Translations under genes and position numbers: made by a program
The notes under the pieces: generated by a model
Database searches by the model: none
What the model was told of the DNA's origin: nothing
What the model saw: only the letters and a program-made list of their open reading frames with translations
Shown here: piece by piece, positions 45,175 through 54,623 of the stretch
How the letters are laid out: each line of letters opens with the position of its first letter
Numbering within the stretch: the first letter of the stretch is position 1
NCBI RefSeq assembly: GCF_944393015.1
Contig: NZ_CALXYQ010000010.1
Location: 16,930 to 80,929 of the forward strand
DNA from: an uncultured Brachyspira sp.
GTDB taxonomy: Bacteria; Spirochaetota; Brachyspiria; Brachyspirales; Brachyspiraceae
Reading direction: 5' to 3'
Length of the DNA: 64,000 nt

Positions 45175-46755
45175 ATGGTAAATGGATTAGGCAACTTATT
45201 ATCTTTTGTTGATACTAATGTTTCATCTAATAATAGCCCTTATAATTTGAATAATTACAGCTATGATGATTCTTTTGCTAATATGCTAAATAAAACTCAA
45301 ACAGATTATTCTGCTCCTTCAAGTGTTTCTAATAAAATAGAAAGACATTTGAATACTGAAGAAAATCAAACAGAAAATAATTATAATAGTTATGATGATT
45401 ACTATAACGATTATAATCAATATGATGCTGAAGAAAATACTATAGAAGAAAAGGTTTCTTCATCTAGCGAAAATGCTGCTAAAAAAACAGATGGAACTTC
45501 AGACAATGCTGAAGAAGCAAAATCTGTTAATAATGCTGAAGAACAGGCAGAAAATAAATCAGAAGAATTAAATGCTTCATCTAATAAAGATAATATAGAA
45601 GAAAAAGCAGAAAAATTAGCTTCAGGCAATAAAGAAGAAAATGTATCAGCTAAAGAAAAATTGGCTCTAACAAAAGAAAAAGCAAAACTCCTTTTACAAA
45701 ATACTTCTAATGATAAAAAAGCTGATGCAAAAGAAGTTAATACATCTGATAATAAAGAAAATATTCTAGCTAAAGCTGATAAAAAAGAAAATACAAAAAA
45801 TACTGAAGAAATAGAAAAAATTAAAAAACAAATAGAATCTTTGAATGCTGAAGAATTAAGCGAAGAAGATAAGAAAGAATTAGAAGATTTAATTGAATCT
45901 TTAGAAGCTTTAAAAGCAATGATAGAAAATGACGGCAGCGAAGATAAAAAAGAAGTTTTAGCTGAAAATACTGAAGAAAATATAGAAGTAAAAGATATTG
46001 ATAATTCAGAAGCTAAAGAAATAAAAGTTGCTTCCAATAAAGATAATGACAAAAATATAGAAACAAAAGATATTAATAATATCAGTATAGAAGATAATGC
46101 TATGGCAGACGCTAATATTGATATGAATATAGAAAATAAATATGCAGATAAAAAAGATGCTGCTGAAATGAAAAATAATAACAGCACTGTAAATAATACT
46201 ATTTCAGATGATAAAGGTGCAGAACTTACTATAATAAATATGAAAGATTCTGCTGAGGGTGCTAATTTGAAAGGATATAATCATTATAACAATAATGTAT
46301 CCAAAACTCATAACAGCACAAATCTTACTGATAATATGATAAAATTCCAAGACTTAATGGGTAAATTGGTAGAGAAAGCTCAAGTTGCTGTTAATAATGG
46401 AAAAAGCGAAGTATTAATGAGTCTTAATCCTGAATATCTTGGTAAAGTAAGATTAAAAATCAGCATGGACGGAGACAATTTAATAGGTAAAATATTTGTA
46501 GATAATGCAGATGTTAAAGATATTTTCACTAAGAATTTAGATACTGTTATAACTTCATTAAGCGAGATAGGCATTAATATAGAAGGTTTCGATGTAATGC
46601 TTAGACAGGATATGCCTAATGATGGAGGCTTCGGCGAGGAATTAGAAGCTATAGGAAACAGATTCGCTTCTGAAAATAGTAATAATGTAGAAGAAGTAAA
46701 AGCCGATATAAAAGCATATATAGTACCTGAAAGAAAATTGAATTTACTTATTTGA
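45175..46755 (+). CDS. fliK: Flagellar hook-length control protein
   Basis: FliK measures the growing hook and triggers the switch of export from hook to filament subunits. The 526-residue protein has a long, low-complexity middle (residues 60-380) rich in Glu, Lys, Asn and Ala, which serves as the ruler. The C-terminal Flg_hook domain (about 395-490) has SEVLMSLNPEYLGKVRLKIS and VDNADVKDIFTKNLDTV. The start follows AGGAAG. flgD follows after 84 bp, and the FliK-like/FlhB-like operon is divergent from it with only 99 bp between, so both promoters lie in that gap. Confidence 0.93.
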   Translation: MVNGLGNLLSFVDTNVSSNNSPYNLNNYSYDDSFANMLNKTQTDYSAPSSVSNKIERHLNTEENQTENNYNSYDDYYNDYNQYDAEENTIEEKVSSSSENAAKKTDGTSDNAEEAKSVNNAEEQAENKSEELNASSNKDNIEEKAEKLASGNKEENVSAKEKLALTKEKAKLLLQNTSNDKKADAKEVNTSDNKENILAKADKKENTKNTEEIEKIKKQIESLNAEELSEEDKKELEDLIESLEALKAMIENDGSEDKKEVLAENTEENIEVKDIDNSEAKEIKVASNKDNDKNIETKDINNISIEDNAMADANIDMNIENKYADKKDAAEMKNNNSTVNNTISDDKGAELTIINMKDSAEGANLKGYNHYNNNVSKTHNSTNLTDNMIKFQDLMGKLVEKAQVAVNNGKSEVLMSLNPEYLGKVRLKISMDGDNLIGKIFVDNADVKDIFTKNLDTVITSLSEIGINIEGFDVMLRQDMPNDGGFGEELEAIGNRFASENSNNVEEVKADIKAYIVPERKLNLLI

Positions 46756-46839
46756 TAGGTTTATTAGGCTTATTGGAATAATTGTTTTTATAAAGATAAA
46801 AAATAAATTATGAAGAAATAACTTTGAAGGAGTGTATAA

Positions 46840-47634
46840 ATGATATCAGCAGATGCTTTAAGAATGTCAGATAAAGAGATAAAAATATTAAAACAGGAAG
46901 TAGGTGCTTTCAACTTGCAGCATAATTTTCAGAGAGACCCTACACAAAATTCTTTGGGTAAAGATGCTTTCTTGAAACTCCTTACAGTACAAATGAGCCA
47001 TCAGGATCCTCTTGCTCCAATGGACAACAGAGATATGATTGCACAATTAGCACAATTCTCATCTGTTGAACAAATGACAGAGGTTAATAAAAATCTTGAC
47101 TCTATGAAAACTTTCTATTCAAGTCAAACAGGTTACTCTATGCTTGGTAAGAGTGTTGAGGTTATGGACGAGGCTGGAAACAGATTCTTGGGCCCTGTTG
47201 AAATGGTTATGGAAAATGATACAGGAGTGGCACTTGCCGTTAGAACTGATAACGGACTTATAACTGTTCGTCCTGAAGATGTTATGATAGTACATTCAAG
47301 CGGCGATTTAATGGCTTCTGAGGCTGCTGCAGTTTCTCAGGTTAGAGAAGCACAAAGCGAAGACGAGGCTGCTAAAGTATTTGAATCTTCTTTAGTTGAT
47401 AAAGCCCAAATTATAAGACCTTCAGGTGATGAAAATGATGGAGAAGGAATCAATAATGAGTTTGGAGATATGAGATCTGCTATTGAAGCTGAAATCAATT
47501 CTGCTACTCAAAGCGAAGTTTCAAAAACTGATAATGCTAATCTTAATAAAACAGAAAAAACTGCAGGAATGATTAAAGCTGAAGAAGCATTGATGAATAG
47601 TAAAGAAGGCGGAAATAAAATTATTAAGAAATAA
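46840..47634 (+). CDS. flgD: Flagellar hook capping protein
   Basis: FlgD caps the tip of the nascent hook and is needed for its polymerisation. The 264-residue protein has the hallmark N-terminal segment SLGKDAFLKLLTVQMSHQDP followed by MDNRDMIAQLAQFSSVEQMT, then a small beta-domain (GYSMLGKSVEVMDEAGNRF). A polar C-terminal tail of about 100 residues is less conserved and longer than in E. coli. The ATG follows GAAGGAG. It is the second gene of the fliK-flgD unit and ends at a strong terminator. Confidence 0.95.
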   Translation: MISADALRMSDKEIKILKQEVGAFNLQHNFQRDPTQNSLGKDAFLKLLTVQMSHQDPLAPMDNRDMIAQLAQFSSVEQMTEVNKNLDSMKTFYSSQTGYSMLGKSVEVMDEAGNRFLGPVEMVMENDTGVALAVRTDNGLITVRPEDVMIVHSSGDLMASEAAAVSQVREAQSEDEAAKVFESSLVDKAQIIRPSGDENDGEGINNEFGDMRSAIEAEINSATQSEVSKTDNANLNKTEKTAGMIKAEEALMNSKEGGNKIIKK

Positions 47635-47667
47635 AATATTTAAAGAAATAAGATTGTTGATAAAGAA

Positions 47668-47712
47668 AAGCCTATAGAATTATATTCAATATTATTCTAT
47701 AGGCTTTATTTT
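47668..47712 (+). terminator. Rho-independent terminator after flgD
   Basis: AAGCCTATAGAAT / ATTCTATAGGCTT form a 13-bp perfect stem with a loop of about 13 nt, followed by TATTTTTG. It lies 34 bp past the flgD stop. Confidence 0.92.
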
Positions 47713-47816
47713 TGTATATTTGAAAGTTAATATTTTCTGTATAAAACAATCCAATAAAATAAAAAACCGCTATACTATTCAAATATATTGGATTTTTTAT
47801 TTTTTATAGTTTTAAT

Positions 47817-48390
47817 TTATTGAGGCAGAGGCTTCTTTACGAATGTTATGCCAGTTTTCTTAGAATACAAGATTATACTAGCCGCAGGACGGTGATCTTC
47901 CTCAATTAAAGTTACTCTTTTTAGCGAATAGTCTTTACAATCAAAAACTATATCAAGCATACAAGGATGACCACTATATATCAAACATATAACCCTTCAG
48001 ATAATAAGTACCTTCTTTAATACTACCACTAATATCTTGAAAACTAAACTTCTTACCCGCACAATCAATTGTGATTTCTATACCGGAACCTGTTCCTATT
48101 TTAGTAATTGTTACATTCATAGGTGTAGGCCGCCTATTTCTAAAAAGATTTTCACTAAGAGAATAAAAAGTATATTCTGAAGAATATATTCCTAATATCT
48201 TTGTCGTATCTAAAATATCGTGAATACCTCCATTACTTTCTGGAGGAATTGAGCCGTCATCATTGTCTGGCAGAATTGAGCTGTCATTATTGTTTGTAGT
48301 ATCATTAACACTAAACGGATTATTTTTAGCACAGGAAGAAACTAATATTAATGTCAATAATAACGCTAATAAAGATATTTTTCTCTTCAT
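47817..48390 (-). pseudogene. Small lipoprotein gene with a C-terminal frameshift
   Basis: From the ATG at 48390, behind a GAGG site, the frame encodes a lipoprotein signal (MKRKISLLALLLTLILVSSC) and about 115 more residues. It stops at 47974 after GYMFDI. In the next frame the text continues as SGHPCMLDIVFDCKDYSLKR and then VTLIEEDHRPAASII to a stop at 47817. The downstream peptide has the same beta-rich style and a strand (MLDIVFDC) that echoes IEITIDCAG upstream. One removed T near 47980 (GATATATAG to GATATAAG) joins them. I infer a recent frameshift or a base error; a shorter functional lipoprotein ending at 47974 remains possible. Confidence 0.55.
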
Positions 48391-48603
48391 TTTTTTATGC
48401 CTCACTTGATTTTTATTAATTCATCATAATTAAATTATAAATTAATAATATGTATTTGTCAATTTATTAGTTTTATATTTTATTCCGCTGCAAAAACTGA
48501 GGGGGTAAGAAATACACATGGATAGTCTATAACAAATAATAAAAAAATAATTTTTGACAAAATATAGTTGTTTAGTTTTATTTTAAAATAAAATTAATGG
48601 TAC

Positions 48604-49011
48604 TTATTTTTTTAAATAATCAGCAAATCTTTGAGGCAAATAAACATTATCATATTCATCTTTTAAAGCCTCTCTAAAAAGTTCTGCCATTTCCTCAACT
48701 TTAAAACCAGCTATACCGCATCCTATTTCTGTTACTAAGAATTTTAAATCTTTATGCTCTAAAGTAAAGGCTAAAAACTTATCAACATATTTTTTTATTT
48801 CGGATACTGCCATCTTTCCGCTTTTTGTATAATCAACTGTAGGTATAGCAAATGTTTTACCCTGAAGTCCGAATGCCTGACCATATACAGCACCGAAATT
48901 CATAGCAAATCTTGCAGCCCCTCCTCCATGTGCTCCTTGAGTATTGCTTCCAAATACAAATACTTCATTATCTTCTAATTTTGTTATATTGCTTGATGAT
49001 ATTCTATTCAT
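48604..49011 (-). CDS. A1S_2505-like protein (phage-associated, macrodomain-like)
   Basis: The ATG at 49011 has AAGGAG directly upstream, so I prefer it to an upstream in-frame ATG. The product of 135 residues has NEVFVFGSNTQGAHGGGAAR near the start, then GLQGKTFAIPTVDY and VTEIGCGIAGFKVEE. These match a small conserved family found in phages and many bacteria (A1S_2505 type) whose fold is probably macrodomain-like, because the glycine-rich FGSN and GCGIAG loops are in the expected places. A nucleotide- or ADP-ribose-related substrate is likely but unproven. It lies 23 bp after the DUF1232 gene. Confidence 0.75.
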   Translation of the reverse strand: MNRISSSNITKLEDNEVFVFGSNTQGAHGGGAARFAMNFGAVYGQAFGLQGKTFAIPTVDYTKSGKMAVSEIKKYVDKFLAFTLEHKDLKFLVTEIGCGIAGFKVEEMAELFREALKDEYDNVYLPQRFADYLKK

Positions 49012-49034
49012 AAAATACTCCTTATACAAAATTA

Positions 49035-49421
49035 CTATAATAATGCAGCAAGTATATATATTATAATCATCATAACAAATCCTGTAATAGTGATTGATAA
49101 TATAATATTTCTAATAATTACATTGATTATAGGATTATAAGAGAAATTAGCCTTTTTAATGCCATACATAAATGATATAACCAAAAGAAGTATATCATCT
49201 AATTTTCCTATTGGTATTCTATCCGGAATCAAGTCTATAGGCGATAAAGTATAAATAACTGCTGTGATAAAAGGAAGCCAATATCTTAACTTCATCTTAT
49301 TTTTATTTTGATATCTTTTATATACTTCGTACTTTCTATATATTCCGTCTTCGCCTAATATTTCAATATCATCTTCATTTATTTCAACATAATCTTCTTT
49401 GTTCTTTTTATCATTTGCCAT
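49035..49421 (-). CDS. DUF1232 (YkvA-like) membrane protein
   Basis: The 128-residue protein has an acidic N-terminal stretch and then the family core LRYWLPFITAVIYTLSPIDL with IPDRIPIGKLDDILLLVISF, in which the SPIDLIPD box is diagnostic. A second hydrophobic helix closes the protein (ILSITITGFVMMIIIYIL). It is probably an inner-membrane protein with two or three helices. Function is unknown for the family. It lies 18 bp after the EcsC-like gene, and the three genes 49035-50147 may be co-transcribed. Confidence 0.9.
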   Translation of the reverse strand: MANDKKNKEDYVEINEDDIEILGEDGIYRKYEVYKRYQNKNKMKLRYWLPFITAVIYTLSPIDLIPDRIPIGKLDDILLLVISFMYGIKKANFSYNPIINVIIRNIILSITITGFVMMIIIYILAALL

Positions 49422-49439
49422 ATAATTATCCGTAAAATA

Positions 49440-50147
49440 TCAGCTTATTGAATACTTGCTTTCCTTAATTTTATTATAAAGTTTGTTAGACATTTTATTC
49501 AAACTAGTATATGTAAAACCTGCAGACACTGCACCGCCAATTAAAGGAACAGCTTTTGAAACAGATTTCATAAAACTCTTAGAACCTATTTTTATACCTA
49601 TAGATTTTAATATGCTTGAAATAACTGCATATCCTACTACAGAACTTACTCTAAAACCTATTCTTGCACTTTTTTCAGCTATAGCTTTCCATATACTATT
49701 TAAAGCAAATATAGCTTCCTTATCTTCAAACATTACTCCAATATATACAGCAGCAAGACAAGCCTCATCATCTGTCATCGAATCGCCTAAAGTAAAACTA
49801 GGAAGTCCGGATATATAGCATAGTTTTTGTGCTATTCTTAAAGCATGACATAAAAATTGAGCCGTATCTGCAGGAACTGCCCCTATACCAACGATTCCTC
49901 CGGGAAGTCCTGAAACAAATGATATGGCTGATGATTTGGCTATTTCATAATTAATAGCTTCTCTTGATTTTGTATCTATTATATTTAATGGTACTCCTGC
50001 ATCATAAGCCCCTTTCTCTAGTATAGTCTGAAGAAGTGAAGGATATTCTGATGCAAATGCCGCAACTAAATATTTATGCTTATCTATTTTTACAAGAGGC
50101 ATATCGGATACCATCTTTATAAACGATAAAATACTTTTTTCTTCCAT
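49440..50147 (-). CDS. EcsC-like protein
   Basis: I chose the ATG at 50147 because GGAG lies about 10 nt upstream; the frame is open for 14 more residues. The 235-residue product has FVSGLPGGIVGIGAVPADTA and AQFLCHALRIAQKLCYISGL, a pattern shared with EcsC-family proteins. A hydrophobic glycine-rich C-terminal third follows (KAVPLIGGAVSAGFTYTSLN). It may associate with membranes. Function is unknown, and the family name is from memory of the motif rather than a search. Confidence 0.65.
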   Translation of the reverse strand: MEEKSILSFIKMVSDMPLVKIDKHKYLVAAFASEYPSLLQTILEKGAYDAGVPLNIIDTKSREAINYEIAKSSAISFVSGLPGGIVGIGAVPADTAQFLCHALRIAQKLCYISGLPSFTLGDSMTDDEACLAAVYIGVMFEDKEAIFALNSIWKAIAEKSARIGFRVSSVVGYAVISSILKSIGIKIGSKSFMKSVSKAVPLIGGAVSAGFTYTSLNKMSNKLYNKIKESKYSIS

Positions 50148-50224
50148 AAATAATAAACTCCAACTTTTCAAATTATATAGTATATACATTAATAGTCAAT
50201 TAAATATTTATTATGCATAAAAAA

Positions 50225-50255
50225 AGAATAGCTGAAATAATAGCTACTCTTTTTT
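50225..50255 (-). terminator. Terminator between the DUF438 and EcsC-like genes
   Basis: AGAATAGCT / AGCTACTCT form a 9-bp stem with one wobble and an 8-nt loop, with A-runs on the left and T-runs on the right (TTTTTT). It works in both directions and lies 25 bp after the DUF438 gene stop. Confidence 0.75.
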
Positions 50256-50279
50256 ATATCTATAATCATTTTTTGTATT

Positions 50280-51152
50280 TTAACTATATTTTATTTCTAT
50301 ATTATCAAAATCTTCTTTTGAAAGCACAGAAACACAAAGAGGTATTAATATATTTTCTTCTTTGAATATCATATCTGAAATATGCTCTTTTAATAACTTT
50401 ATATTCTCTGAATTAATTTGATTATTTTTACTATAATTAATAATATCTTTTAACTCATTTAATATATCTTTATCAACTCTGCTCATCACCTTTGAAGGCT
50501 CATCATTGCCATATTTTTTTAAAGCTGTAATAAATAAACTTTCCTTTTTACTGTAATGACTATTAAGATTATCATAAAGCTCATTTAATATATTAATATT
50601 ATCATAACTTTTAATTTCATTTAATAATTTTTCTATAGATCTATTTTCTTCTTTAAAAATATCTATAGCCTTATGATTAGTTTTTGTATTATTATCCATA
50701 GCGTCTTTTAAAACAAGCGTTCTTATATAGAAAAATCTTTTAGCTTCATCTATACTCATACCATTATCTATAAGCTCATGCATAGCATTATGAACTTCTT
50801 CTGCTGATACTTTAATCAATTTATCTTCAAACTCTCTCTTTATATTTTCTATATTCTCTCCATAATGAAGTTTTACTATAAGAGATTTCAATATATCATT
50901 TCTATCCTCTTTATTTGATATACTATTCAATTCAAAACCATATTCATTTAATTTTTTTCTTAATTCATCATTATCAATATTTTTCATTTTTACGGCTTTT
51001 TCCAAAGTCATAATCTTTGATACAGTATTAAACATTATTGGATTTTTTATCTTATCAACCCCCAAATCAAATAATGCTTCTTTAATTTTTGGATATTTGA
51101 TGCATAGATCATATATGCTATCAGAAATATTTATAAATTCTAAAGTTGTCAT
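50280..51152 (-). CDS. DUF1858-DUF438-hemerythrin-like protein
   Basis: The 290-residue protein has three parts in order: a DUF1858-type segment (IYDLCIKYPKIKEALFDLGV, residues about 10-65), a DUF438 segment (LIVKLHYGENIENIKREFED to AMHELIDNGMS, about 90-150), and a hemerythrin-like four-helix end (about 165-290). The first helix reads EENRSIEKLL where the iron-binding family usually has an EHxxI-type His. HYSKKESLF and HISDMIFKEENILIPL keep theirs, so metal binding may be impaired. Similar proteins lacking the C-terminal PAS domain occur in other anaerobes. Role probably in redox or nitric-oxide sensing. Confidence 0.8.
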   Translation of the reverse strand: MTTLEFINISDSIYDLCIKYPKIKEALFDLGVDKIKNPIMFNTVSKIMTLEKAVKMKNIDNDELRKKLNEYGFELNSISNKEDRNDILKSLIVKLHYGENIENIKREFEDKLIKVSAEEVHNAMHELIDNGMSIDEAKRFFYIRTLVLKDAMDNNTKTNHKAIDIFKEENRSIEKLLNEIKSYDNINILNELYDNLNSHYSKKESLFITALKKYGNDEPSKVMSRVDKDILNELKDIINYSKNNQINSENIKLLKEHISDMIFKEENILIPLCVSVLSKEDFDNIEIKYS

Positions 51153-51348
51153 ATATATTTTACTCCTACTTTATTATTGTTAGATTATTCTAACATATTT
51201 TATACAATATCTAAAAAATAGTCAACTTTTATAAAATAAAAAATATTTTTTATTATTGTTTTTATATATTGCTTTTATGATATCAATCTGTTAATATTAT
51301 TATATTATGTTAAATAAAATCTAATTTTTGATTTTAAGGAATTTTTAT

Positions 51349-52530
51349 ATGAGTAATTTAAACGAAGTAAAAAACGAGTATCTTCACATGTTAAAAGACA
51401 ATATCATTCCATTTTGGCTAAAAAACGGACTTGATAAAAAGCATGGCGGATACTACACTGCCTTAGACAGAAAAGGCGGACTTATAGAAACCGATAAATC
51501 TGTATGGTTTCAGGGAAGATTTGCTTGGGTATTATCAACTCTTTATGCTGATTTTGAGAAAAAACAGGAATATCTTGATGCTGCAAAATCTGGAATAGAC
51601 TTCTTAGAAAAATATTGTTTTGATAAAGCAGGCGATGGAAGAATGTATTTCAGAGTTACTGAAGACGGCAAGCCTATCATAAAAAGATTGAGATATTACT
51701 TTTCAGAAACATTCTGCTTAGTTGCTATGGCTGCATATTCAAGAGCGAGCGGAGATAAAAGCTATGTTAAAAAGGCTAGAGAAATACTTGATAATATAGA
51801 CCGCTATCAAAAAGAAGGACTTTTAATTCCAAAATTTGATGCAGGCAACAGACCTACTATAGCTTTCGGCCCTCCTATGATAATGCTTGCTACTGTTCAG
51901 GAATTAAGAAAAGCTGATCCTGAAAATAAAGATTATTACAACAAATATATTGATAATCTTCTTAAAAACATACAGCTCTTCCTATACGAAGATAAAAAAG
52001 CAGTTCTTGAACAATGCAATCCTGACGGTACTTTACAAGATCATTTTGAAGGAAGATTATTAAATCCAGGTCATGCTATAGAATCATCTTGGTTTATATT
52101 AAGAGAAGCTATAGAAAGAGGACATGATGAAACATTAAAAGCCCTAGGAGTTAAAATATTCGACTGGATGTGGGAATGGGGCTGGGACAAAGAGTATGGC
52201 GGTATCATTCAATATATGGACGTACTAGGAAAGCCTAAAAGTGAATATCACCATGACATGAAATTCTGGTGGCCTCAGACTGAAGCTGCTATTGCTGCTT
52301 TATACTGCTACTATTTCACTAAAGATGATAAATATTTAGAAAAACATGATATGGTAAAAGAATATACTAAAAAATTCATTGATACAGAATACGGCGAATG
52401 GTTCGGATATCTTCACAGAGATGGAAGAATCTCTACTGACTTAAAAGGCAACATGTATAAAGGACCTTTCCATATTCCTAGAATGTACATGAAATGTGCT
52501 GAAATAATAGATGCTATCAATGCTAAATAA
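51349..52530 (+). CDS. N-acylglucosamine 2-epimerase family protein (AGE)
   Basis: The ATG at 51349 follows AAGGA and is preferred to an upstream TTG. The 393-residue product has the (alpha/alpha)6-barrel motifs of the family: KHGGYYTALDRKGGLIETDK, VWFQGRFAWVLSTLYADFE, LNPGHAIESSWFILREAIER with a conserved His, and YHHDMKFWWPQTEAAIAALY. AGE enzymes interconvert N-acetylglucosamine and N-acetylmannosamine; related members epimerise cellobiose or mannose. No sialic-acid or glucosamine genes adjoin, so the exact sugar is open. It has its own terminator. Confidence 0.93.
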   Translation: MSNLNEVKNEYLHMLKDNIIPFWLKNGLDKKHGGYYTALDRKGGLIETDKSVWFQGRFAWVLSTLYADFEKKQEYLDAAKSGIDFLEKYCFDKAGDGRMYFRVTEDGKPIIKRLRYYFSETFCLVAMAAYSRASGDKSYVKKAREILDNIDRYQKEGLLIPKFDAGNRPTIAFGPPMIMLATVQELRKADPENKDYYNKYIDNLLKNIQLFLYEDKKAVLEQCNPDGTLQDHFEGRLLNPGHAIESSWFILREAIERGHDETLKALGVKIFDWMWEWGWDKEYGGIIQYMDVLGKPKSEYHHDMKFWWPQTEAAIAALYCYYFTKDDKYLEKHDMVKEYTKKFIDTEYGEWFGYLHRDGRISTDLKGNMYKGPFHIPRMYMKCAEIIDAINAK

Positions 52531-52556
52531 TTTTTAAAAATATTATTAGTTAATTA

Positions 52557-52591
52557 AGGCTAGGTTTTCTAAATGAAGCCTAGTCTTTTTA
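52557..52591 (+). terminator. Rho-independent terminator after the epimerase gene
   Basis: GGCTAGG / CCTAGTC form a 7-bp stem with one wobble and a 14-nt loop, followed by TTTTTA, 27 bp past the stop. Confidence 0.78.
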
Positions 52592-52616
52592 TTTGCATGT
52601 TTTTTTAAATAAGTTT

Positions 52617-52635
52617 AGGGGTGGGCGGGCGGGCT
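52617..52635. repeat. R1 remnant (G-rich arm only)
   Basis: The run AGGGGTGGGCGGGCGGGC resembles the R1 right-arm text (AAAGGGCGGG) but no other arm is nearby. It lies between convergent genes, the usual R1 location. It may be a decayed copy or chance; four G-runs in a row could also form a G-quadruplex. Confidence 0.4.
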
Positions 52636-52650
52636 TAATAAGCTATAAAA

Positions 52651-52683
52651 AAAGGTTAGCTATATATTTATAACTAACCTTTT
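52651..52683 (-). terminator. Rho-independent terminator of the DUF218 gene
   Basis: AAAGGTTAG / CTAACCTTT form a 9-bp stem with an internal TATA-rich extension, followed on the minus strand by TTTTTATAG. It lies 28 bp past the stop. Confidence 0.85.
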
Positions 52684-52710
52684 ATATTATTCATTATTTT
52701 TAATTATTCA

Positions 52711-53550
52711 TTATAATGCAGGCTTCTCTATTTCACCTGATTTTAATTTGTTAAATAAATCTGTCTGATTCATTATCTGACATACTCCGTCAAATTGAAG
52801 TTCAAAACTTTCATAACCTTCATGTCCGGCATCATATCCTACATTTGATATTATCTTTATAACCTCATCCTTTTTATTATATGCTTCTAGTAACAATTTT
52901 GTATTATATAATAAACATCCTCTTGGGACATGATAATGACTAGTAACCATTATAATTTTATTAACATTAGGATATTTTTCTCTCAATATGGCATAAGTAA
53001 ATTCTGCATTCTCTACTGTAGTTTTAGATTTATTTTCAACTATTATTCTGCTTTCCGGTATTCCTTTCTCTATCAAATAAGCAGCCATCAAATCAGCTTC
53101 AGTAGCATTTGTATTGCTTACAGCAGTTCCGCCTCCTGTCAATGCCACATAAACATTAGTGTATTTCTGAGCTGTCATATATGCTGTATCTAATCTTCCT
53201 TTAAGTTCATCTTGCATAGTTCCATCATCATTTAATTTAAATCCTAAAACAACTATAGCTGTTGCATCATTATCTTCCAAACCATCTGGAACAACACCTA
53301 TATTTACTTTCATATTATTAACTTCATACCAATAATTTATGATATCTGCCCATAATTTACCGTTTTCAGGATAAGCATTTTGATATTCAGTTAATAAACT
53401 AGAAACTTTATCTTTAGCTTCTTCCTGATAATAATAATGATAAGTTAAAATATCATTTATATAATCCTCTTCTGCTTTTTTATTACTATTATTGGAACAG
53501 GATAATAAAATATAAAATAACACTAAACTTGAAATTAATATATTTTTCAT
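52711..53550 (-). CDS. DUF218 (YdcF/SanA-like) lipoprotein
   Basis: The 279-residue protein carries a lipoprotein signal (MKNILISSLVLFYILLSC). Its C-terminal two-thirds form the DUF218 domain: AIVVLGFKLNDDGTMQDELK, VALTGGGTA, NATEADLMAAYLIEKGIPES, IIVENKSKTTVENAEFTYAI and MVTSHYHVPRG. The domain is known from YdcF and SanA and probably binds nucleotide or a nucleotide-sugar; vancomycin-barrier and envelope roles have been reported for relatives. It is probably anchored in the periplasm. It has a single-gene layout. Confidence 0.9.
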   Translation of the reverse strand: MKNILISSLVLFYILLSCSNNSNKKAEEDYINDILTYHYYYQEEAKDKVSSLLTEYQNAYPENGKLWADIINYWYEVNNMKVNIGVVPDGLEDNDATAIVVLGFKLNDDGTMQDELKGRLDTAYMTAQKYTNVYVALTGGGTAVSNTNATEADLMAAYLIEKGIPESRIIVENKSKTTVENAEFTYAILREKYPNVNKIIMVTSHYHVPRGCLLYNTKLLLEAYNKKDEVIKIISNVGYDAGHEGYESFELQFDGVCQIMNQTDLFNKLKSGEIEKPAL

Positions 53551-53717
53551 TTTTGTATCCTTTATTTATTTTTATAATAAAATATATCACTTTAAAATTA
53601 TTATGTCAAAATATATTTGTAATTTAAATTACTATAGGTTAAAATTATTATAAATTTTAATTTATATATAATTATACGATAATAAAAAGTACATTTTATA
53701 ATTTTATAAGGAAATAT

Positions 53718-54551
53718 ATGTTTTCATTAAGAAATGAATTAAGAAAAAGAGATCTTGAAACTTTAGATTTATTTACTCTTGCTTTTTCTTTGTTTAAACA
53801 AAACTTTATTAATTTTATTATACTCTCTTTAATATGCTGTCTGCCTTTGATACTAACAGGAATTTACTTTCCTATAAGCACATTTGATCCTGAAAAATTA
53901 AAAACTTATGAGGATCTTATTAATTGGTTCAAAAATGATGTTACTATAGGATTTTATATAAATATATTTCTTTCTTTATTTTTGGACACCATTTCTATTA
54001 TATCCGTGTCATTACTAGTAGAAAGATTAATTTATAGAAACGTAAAAAGTGCTACTTGGGCTATTATAAGAAGCTTTCAATTTTTATTGCCTACTATATT
54101 TACAACTTTTATATATTTTATATTGGTATTTTTGGGAGCTACTTTCTTTATAGTTCCAGGTATTGCTTTTATAGTATTTTTTGTATTTGCTAAGAATATC
54201 TGTGCTTTAAGGCATACTTGGGGAATAGATGCTTTAAAATATTCTTTTTATTTGGTAAAGCCTAAATTCTTTAAAACATTATTTTTATTAGGATTTATAT
54301 TTTTATTTCAGCAAGTATTTTCAATGACTCTTTTTCCATCGTCTATAGAAAACAGAGAAGGATTATTATCATACTTTGCTGCCATGATAATTCTATATAT
54401 ATTCAATACATATTTTCAAATTATTACAACATTATTCTTCTTAAATAGAGATTATGTATCAAGCAATATGCAAGAAAATGAAGATGATGAATATGATGAC
54501 GAAGAAGAAAATGATGGAAATAATAATGATGAAAATGATATAGAAAAATAA
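53718..54551 (+). CDS. Multi-pass membrane protein, function unknown
   Basis: The 277-residue protein has about six hydrophobic helices (for example FINFIILSLICCLPLILTGI, IFLSLFLDTISIISVSLLVE and FLGATFFIVPGIAFIVFFVF) and an acidic C-terminal tail of Asp, Glu and Asn only. The layout resembles the membrane domain of glycerophosphodiester phosphodiesterase-type or YciC-type proteins, where the helix carrying VPGIAF-like text is typical. No enzymatic motif is visible. The ATG follows AAGGAAA. A short G/C-stem terminator follows at once. Confidence 0.7.
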   Translation: MFSLRNELRKRDLETLDLFTLAFSLFKQNFINFIILSLICCLPLILTGIYFPISTFDPEKLKTYEDLINWFKNDVTIGFYINIFLSLFLDTISIISVSLLVERLIYRNVKSATWAIIRSFQFLLPTIFTTFIYFILVFLGATFFIVPGIAFIVFFVFAKNICALRHTWGIDALKYSFYLVKPKFFKTLFLLGFIFLFQQVFSMTLFPSSIENREGLLSYFAAMIILYIFNTYFQIITTLFFLNRDYVSSNMQENEDDEYDDEEENDGNNNDENDIEK

Positions 54552-54572
54552 AAATCATTTAATAATAAAAAA

Positions 54573-54595
54573 CCCCATATTAAAATGGGGCTTTT
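54573..54595 (+). terminator. Rho-independent terminator after the membrane protein gene
   Basis: CCCCAT / ATGGGG form a perfect stem with a 6-nt loop, followed by CTTTTT and preceded by an A-run, so it may serve both strands. It lies 22 bp past the stop. Confidence 0.85.
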
Positions 54596-54623
54596 TAGAG
54601 ACATTATGACACTTGAATATTTA

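Noticed and set aside
45417..46187. 256-codon minus-strand frame inside fliK
   Set aside because: Its Ser/Phe/Ala-rich translation is the antisense image of the Glu/Lys/Asn-rich FliK ruler; no start site and no family resemblance.
52617..52635. G-quadruplex as a separate regulatory feature
   Set aside because: The G-runs are also explained as an R1 arm remnant, and nothing else in the gap supports a dedicated quadruplex.
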